Shown here: positions 61,306 to 64,000 of the stretch, in pieces | Numbering within the stretch: position 1 is the stretch's first letter | Layout: every line of letters starts with the position of its first letter | Assembly (NCBI RefSeq): GCF_030362935.1 | Contig: NZ_JAUCDY010000006.1 | Span: forward strand, 1 to 64,000 | Direction: 5' to 3' | DNA length: 64,000 nucleotides | Source: Thiopseudomonas acetoxidans | Lineage (GTDB): Bacteria; Pseudomonadota; Gammaproteobacteria; Pseudomonadales; Pseudomonadaceae | Program-made: the position numbers and the translations under genes | The notes under the pieces: model-generated | Told to the model about the DNA's origin: nothing | The model's database searches: none | Seen by the model: the letters and a program-made list of their open reading frames with translations, nothing else

Positions 61306-62254
61306 TCAAAGACTCCAAAACGTGCTGCCAGCTTTCATCGGGTTCAGCGTGCAGCTCTAATGCTTGCCCATCACTGAGCTTAAGCTTAAGAAAATGCGCG
61401 TGCAAAAACAGGCGTTTGCCGCCCAGTTCGCGGATGGCTTTAGAAAACTCTTCATCACCATACTTGCTGTCACCAGCGATTGGGTGACCGGCATACAGAG
61501 CGTGTACGCGAATTTGGTGGGTGCGTCCGGTAATAGGGTTGGCTTGTACCAGCGTGGCGAAATCAGCAAAACGGCGGATAACTTTAAACTCAGTTAATGA
61601 GTCTTTACCGGCTTGATTGACTTCAACCATGCGCTCACCGGAGCGCAAGTTGCTGCGCATCAGTGGAGCATCGACACGTTTACGACTCGCCGGCCAGCGT
61701 CCGGAGACGAGAGCCAGATAGCCTTTATCAATGGTGCCGTTACGCAAGGCTTCATGCAGGTGACGTAATTGGCTACGTTTTTTCGCCAACATCAGCAAAC
61801 CCGATGTATCCCTGTCGAGACGGTGTATCAATTCAAGCTCGCTGCATTGTGGACGTAATTGGCGGAAGGCTTCGATAATGCCGAAATTTAAGCCGCTGCC
61901 GCCATGTACGGCAATGCCGGCGGGTTTGTTCACCACCAGCAAGCTGTTGTCTTCATAAACAATAGCCGCTTCAAGGCGTGCTAATAAACCTTGGGCAATT
62001 TGGGCGGGAGCGTTAGGTTCACTGACGCGTACGGGTGGAATACGCAAAACATCACCAGCACATAAACGATAATCAGGTTTTATGCGGCCCTTATTCACCC
62101 GCACTTCACCTTTGCGTAAAATGCGGTAGATGAGCGTTTTGGGTACGCCTTTTAAACGGGTCAGCAAAAAATTATCTATTCGTTGCCCAGCGTAACTGGC
62201 TTCGATCTCGATAAGCTGTACTTTTGTAGGAAGATCTGGGGTGGTCTTAGTCAT
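61298..62254 (-). CDS. rluC: 23S rRNA pseudouridine synthase RluC
   Basis: Makes pseudouridines 955, 2504 and 2580 of 23S rRNA. An N-terminal S4 domain (QRIDNFLLTRLKGVPKTLIY) precedes the catalytic domain with LIHRLDRDTSGLLMLAKK, whose aspartate is the nucleophile. ITGRTHQIRVHALYAGHPIAGD is the second conserved block. ATG at 62254 gives MTKTTPDLPTKVQLIEIEAS; the frame is open to 62317. First gene of rluC-HAD-sppA, divergent from rne, matching Pseudomonas. Confidence 0.94.
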   Translation of the reverse strand: MTKTTPDLPTKVQLIEIEASYAGQRIDNFLLTRLKGVPKTLIYRILRKGEVRVNKGRIKPDYRLCAGDVLRIPPVRVSEPNAPAQIAQGLLARLEAAIVYEDNSLLVVNKPAGIAVHGGSGLNFGIIEAFRQLRPQCSELELIHRLDRDTSGLLMLAKKRSQLRHLHEALRNGTIDKGYLALVSGRWPASRKRVDAPLMRSNLRSGERMVEVNQAGKDSLTEFKVIRRFADFATLVQANPITGRTHQIRVHALYAGHPIAGDSKYGDEEFSKAIRELGGKRLFLHAHFLKLKLSDGQALELHAEPDESWQHVLESLSE

Positions 62255-62581
62255 GTTGCATAGCATAACAATTTTATAGCAATTGAAGCAGCCCCCAGAT
62301 GCTGTTATATTCAGCAAGCTAACTTAAGTAAGTAGTCGGAACTGTAAGTGAGCTCTTAGTGGGTTGTTAGCACAGACGCAGCGACGTGCAGAACCAAGTA
62401 TATTGATTGTAGAGGTTCTGTGTTGCTAAACACCGGTTGTAACACCCCCCGTAATCACACTAGAGCTTGTTAATGAAGGTGCATAATCTAACTTAAATAT
62501 CAGCGTCCTGAACCGCAGTTTAGCTTGAGTAACAGGCTGCTCAATTTAAAATTTAATGAAATTGGCCTGAAAAATAATCCG

Positions 62582-62608
62582 CAAACGCTGTTAAAGCGTT
62601 TGTTTTTG
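62582..62608 (+). terminator. Terminator-like hairpin in the rluC-rne gap
   Basis: CAAACGCT, loop GTTAA, AGCGTTTG and TTTTTG on the + strand. It lies over 300 bp before the rne start, so it either ends a short upstream RNA or attenuates rne transcription. Confidence 0.6.
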
Positions 62609-62914
62609 ATAAACCCGCTCATGGAAAGCCGAGCGGCACCCGAGTTTTCATAGGTATTGTGAAGGGTGGAGATGCACAATCACTGAACAGCGTAGCTCGA
62701 ACAAGAGCTTAGATGCCAAAGCGTCCGCGTTTATATTGATTCCTCCTCCTGATTTTAACCAGCGCCTGCGCTGAACAAATGGATACGCTGTCGCAGCACC
62801 AGATTATCTGCTGTTTGCTAGACACGGTTAGCTACCCGCTGACTGCGCGAACCCCGCACAACCAATGAGGTCGTGTGCCAATTGCTTTCCGTGACTACGG
62901 AAACTTGGTAAACA
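62609..62914 (+). promoter_or_regulatory. Long structured rne leader (possible rne-II motif)
   Basis: About 300 bases without an ORF precede rne. Visible stems are CCGCTC (62615-62620) / GAGCGG (62631-62636) and TTTCCGT, loop GACT, ACGGAAA (62886-62903), which ends 11 bases before the start codon. RNase E controls its own mRNA through its 5' UTR, and a conserved rne-II leader has been described in Pseudomonas-type bacteria. Identity with that motif is inferred from position. Confidence 0.45.
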
Positions 62915-64000
62915 ATGAAAAGAATGCTAATTAACGCAACTCAGCCCGAAGAGTTGCGTGTTGCTTTGGTGGATGGTCAACGTTTGTTTGATCTAGACAT
63001 CGAGTCGGGCGCTCGTGAGCAAAAAAAATCCAACATCTACAAAGGACGTATCACTCGGATTGAGCCTAGTTTAGAAGCCGCTTTTGTTGACTTCGGCTCA
63101 GAACGTCATGGCTTTTTGCCCCTCAAAGAAATCTCCCGCGAATACTTTAACAAGCAATTTGATGGCGGCCGCGTCAACATCAAAGATGTGCTTAATGAAG
63201 GCCAGGAAGTTATTGTTCAGGTTGATAAAGAAGAGCGCGGCAACAAGGGCGCAGCGTTAACAACTTTTATCAGTCTGGCAGGTCGCTATTTAGTACTGAT
63301 GCCTAACAACCCCCGTGCAGGTGGTATCTCTCGCCGTATTGAAGGAGATGAGCGTACCGAGTTGCGTGAGGCGCTCAGCAGTCTGAATGCACCTGCTGAT
63401 ATGGGCTTAATTGTACGTACGGCAGGTTTGGGACGTAGTTCTGAAGAATTGCAGTGGGACTTGGATTATCTCGTCCAACTTTGGACAGCCATCAAAGAGG
63501 CTGCCGTGGGTCGTAGCGCACCTTTCCTTATTTATCAAGAAAGTAACGTGATTATCCGCGCTATTCGCGACTATTTACGTCAGGATATCGGTGAAGTATT
63601 GATCGACTCGGTTGAAGCCTATGATGAAGCGCTGAGCTTTATTCAGCAGGTTATGCCGGTCTATGCCAATAAAGTTAAGCAGTATCAGGACAGTGTTCCA
63701 CTGTTTAACCGCTTCCAAATTGAAAGCCAAATTGAAACGGCTTTCCAGCGCGAAGTTAAACTGCCGTCCGGCGGCGCCTTGGTGATTGACCCAACAGAAG
63801 CGTTGGTATCCATTGACATTAACTCCGCACGCGCTACACGCGGTAGTGATATTGAAGAAACAGCCCTACAAACCAACCTTGAAGCGGCAGAAGAAATTGC
63901 TCGTCAATTACGCCTGCGTGATATTGGTGGCCTGATTGTTATCGACTTTATCGATATGACGCCAATGAAAAACCAGCGTGCCGTAGAAGAGCGCATGCGT
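62915..64000 (+). CDS. rne: Ribonuclease E, N-terminal part (runs off the window)
   Basis: The first 362 residues of the essential endoribonuclease that starts mRNA decay and processes rRNA and tRNA. MKRMLINATQPEELRVALVD opens the RNase H-like fold. The S1 domain follows (YKGRITRIEPSLEAAFVDFG). The catalytic DNase I-like subdomain begins in view: DINSARATRG contains the first metal-binding aspartate, and IVIDFIDM, with the second, is near the window end. The zinc-link and the scaffold half of the protein lie outside. No clear Shine-Dalgarno is seen before ATG. Confidence 0.96.
   Translation, partial: MKRMLINATQPEELRVALVDGQRLFDLDIESGAREQKKSNIYKGRITRIEPSLEAAFVDFGSERHGFLPLKEISREYFNKQFDGGRVNIKDVLNEGQEVIVQVDKEERGNKGAALTTFISLAGRYLVLMPNNPRAGGISRRIEGDERTELREALSSLNAPADMGLIVRTAGLGRSSEELQWDLDYLVQLWTAIKEAAVGRSAPFLIYQESNVIIRAIRDYLRQDIGEVLIDSVEAYDEALSFIQQVMPVYANKVKQYQDSVPLFNRFQIESQIETAFQREVKLPSGGALVIDPTEALVSIDINSARATRGSDIEETALQTNLEAAEEIARQLRLRDIGGLIVIDFIDMTPMKNQRAVEERMR

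Overview
The window is chromosomal DNA from a gammaproteobacterium of the Pseudomonadaceae. The evidence is gene order: tRNA-Leu / rnr-rlmB-rpsF-rpsR-DUF2232-rplI-dnaB; dusB-fis-purH-purD; fimX next to psd; pyrC-rnt with divergent motY; and sppA-HAD-rluC beside divergent rne are all Pseudomonas-type blocks. A Pseudomonas-style REP pair agrees. The core genes are visibly less GC-rich than classical Pseudomonas, which suggests a low-GC member of the family (Thiopseudomonas/Denitrificimonas-like; inference).

Layout. 1-165: right end of an IS200/IS605-type element (tnpB 3' end). 356-18775: core genome, comprising tRNA-Leu, the rnr-dnaB block, two tandem bacteriohemerythrins, purine and tRNA-modification genes, the type IV pilus c-di-GMP receptor fimX with a PilZ-like partner, psd, and initiator tRNA-fMet. 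18776-19260: REP-type repeats. 19268-33411: a defence island on the + strand. It holds a SNF2-type helicase, a DUF4391 protein, an AAA ATPase plus subtilisin-like protease pair (ietAS-like), a type III DNA methyltransferase, a Fic protein flanked by three copies of an unusual 66-bp palindromic repeat, and a type III restriction subunit. 33411-43020: accessory debris and cargo. It holds a WYL-type regulator fragment, an ISL3-family element with an amber-interrupted transposase, an unknown coiled-coil protein, a GC-rich block (barnase-like RNase broken by an amber codon, intact barstar, PstS/OmpA fusion, MgtC/DUF4010 membrane protein), an internally deleted IS3-family element and three small membrane proteins. 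43021-64000: core genome again, comprising ybiT, hrpB, a 5'-truncated cytochrome c, a methyltransferase, SulP plus universal stress protein, sbcCD, rnt-pyrC, motY, sppA, a HAD phosphatase, rluC, and the 5' part of rne behind a long structured leader.

How the genes fit together. Mod and Res form a type III restriction-modification core. The helicase-DUF4391 pair upstream is translationally coupled and on the same strand, so it may be an accessory module of that system. The ATPase-protease pair and the Fic gene sit inside the locus like separate toxin or abortive-infection cassettes. The repeats around fic are the least explained sequence in the window. The barnase/barstar locus looks like a toxin that has lost its active-site histidine through a nonsense mutation while its immunity gene stays open.
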